From the NCBI RefSeq assembly GCF_030382115.1, contig NZ_JAUDRJ010000003.1:1883321-1906548 (forward strand): 23,228 nucleotides of DNA, in the 5' to 3' direction. The notes under the pieces were generated by a model. It did no database searches, was not told the DNA's origin, and saw nothing but the letters and a program-made list of their open reading frames with translations. This DNA is from Nostoc sp. GT001 (GTDB lineage Bacteria; Cyanobacteriota; Cyanobacteriia; Cyanobacteriales; Nostocaceae). Position numbers and translations under genes: made by a program. Shown here in pieces: positions 22,849-23,228 of this stretch (the stretch's first letter is position 1; every line of letters begins with the position of its first letter).

Positions 22849-23228
22849 ATGGCTCTCAAGAATTTATGGGAACAAGAGCGATCGCAGCGATTGCAAATAA
22901 CTGCTGAACGCCGTCAACAAGTTAAGCAGTGGAAACAGCTAACTCAACAAGAATTTCAGCTGCAAGCAGATGTGCTTCATCAAGAATTGAGCAGTTTTGT
23001 TACCACGCTTGACAACAACAGAAAGTTACAACAGCAGCAATTTCAGCAAGAGATCGTCGAGCGGCAATTGGAAATATTGCAAATAAAAACAGATGTCTCG
23101 CAACGCCAGCAAGAATACCGCCAACAGCGTTCAGCAAAGGCTCAGGCATTATTCCAAAACTTGCAAAATTTCCGAGAAATCTTACATAACAGTGTTTGGG
23201 GCGATTACAGTCAAGAACAAGCAGTTTC
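22849..23228 (+). CDS. gvpC: Gas vesicle protein GvpC, 5' part (runs off the window)
   Basis: The frame opens with ATG at 22849, 10 nt after AGGAG, and stays open for 126 codons to the window end. It begins MALKNLWEQERSQRLQITAE and is Gln/Glu/Arg-rich and helical throughout (RRQQVKQWKQLTQQEFQLQA, then FQQEIVERQLEILQIKTDVS). Near residue 110 comes LQNFREILHNSVWG, which resembles the C-terminal LLKFRQDLFVSIFG end of Anabaena GvpC. GvpC coats the GvpA ribs and raises critical pressure. The regular 33-residue repeats of Anabaena GvpC are not obvious. If the FREIL..VWG block is near the true end, this is a short GvpC. It follows gvpA on the same strand, its usual place. Confidence 0.78.
   Translation, partial: MALKNLWEQERSQRLQITAERRQQVKQWKQLTQQEFQLQADVLHQELSSFVTTLDNNRKLQQQQFQQEIVERQLEILQIKTDVSQRQQEYRQQRSAKAQALFQNLQNFREILHNSVWGDYSQEQAV

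Overview
The window comes from a filamentous, probably heterocyst-forming (Nostocales-type) cyanobacterium. HIP1 octamers (GCGATCGC) are frequent, typical cyanobacterial dispersed repeats and MITE-like elements lie between genes, and the right half is a cyanobacterial gas vesicle locus. No rRNA, tRNA or CRISPR array was seen.

Left part (1-7,950). A large minus-strand gene (161-5055) once encoded one secreted-type protein: signal sequence, haemagglutinin/TPS N-domain, Gly/Asn/Thr-rich repeats, then a CHAT protease domain. It is now split into three reading frames by two apparent single-base frameshifts. Behind it lies a debris zone (5056-5892) with a 150-bp MITE-like inverted-repeat element and a degraded transposase. 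Next come a stand-alone condensation-domain acyltransferase (plus strand) and a small STAS-domain protein (minus strand).

Middle (7,944-11,186). A minus-strand STAND-type NTPase is fused to 14 WD40 repeats, enough for two seven-bladed propellers. Repeats 8-13 are nearly identical at the DNA level, with a 126-bp period.

Right part (11,469-23,228). This is an extended, rearranged gas vesicle locus. It runs: tandem ArsA/Get3-like ATPase; small coiled-coil GvpV-like protein; an inserted minus-strand accessory block (FlaR/adenylate-kinase-like NTPase and a TacA/TacT-type RHH-GNAT toxin-antitoxin pair with a striking operator palindrome); gvpG (minus strand); then, divergently, gvpN-gvpJ-gvpK-gvpF with overlapping or closely spaced genes; a two-domain CDC48-like AAA ATPase; a second GvpF/L-family protein; gvpA; and the 5' part of gvpC, which runs off the window.

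GvpA would form the gas vesicle wall and GvpC would strengthen it. GvpF/L, G, J, K, N and V are accessory or nucleation proteins. The locus carries three different ATPases (GvpN, the ArsA/Get3-like protein and the CDC48-like protein). The latter two are candidates for chaperones or remodelers of the very hydrophobic GvpA; this is inferred from gene neighbourhood. A 24-pair hairpin between gvpA and gvpC could set the GvpA:GvpC expression ratio.
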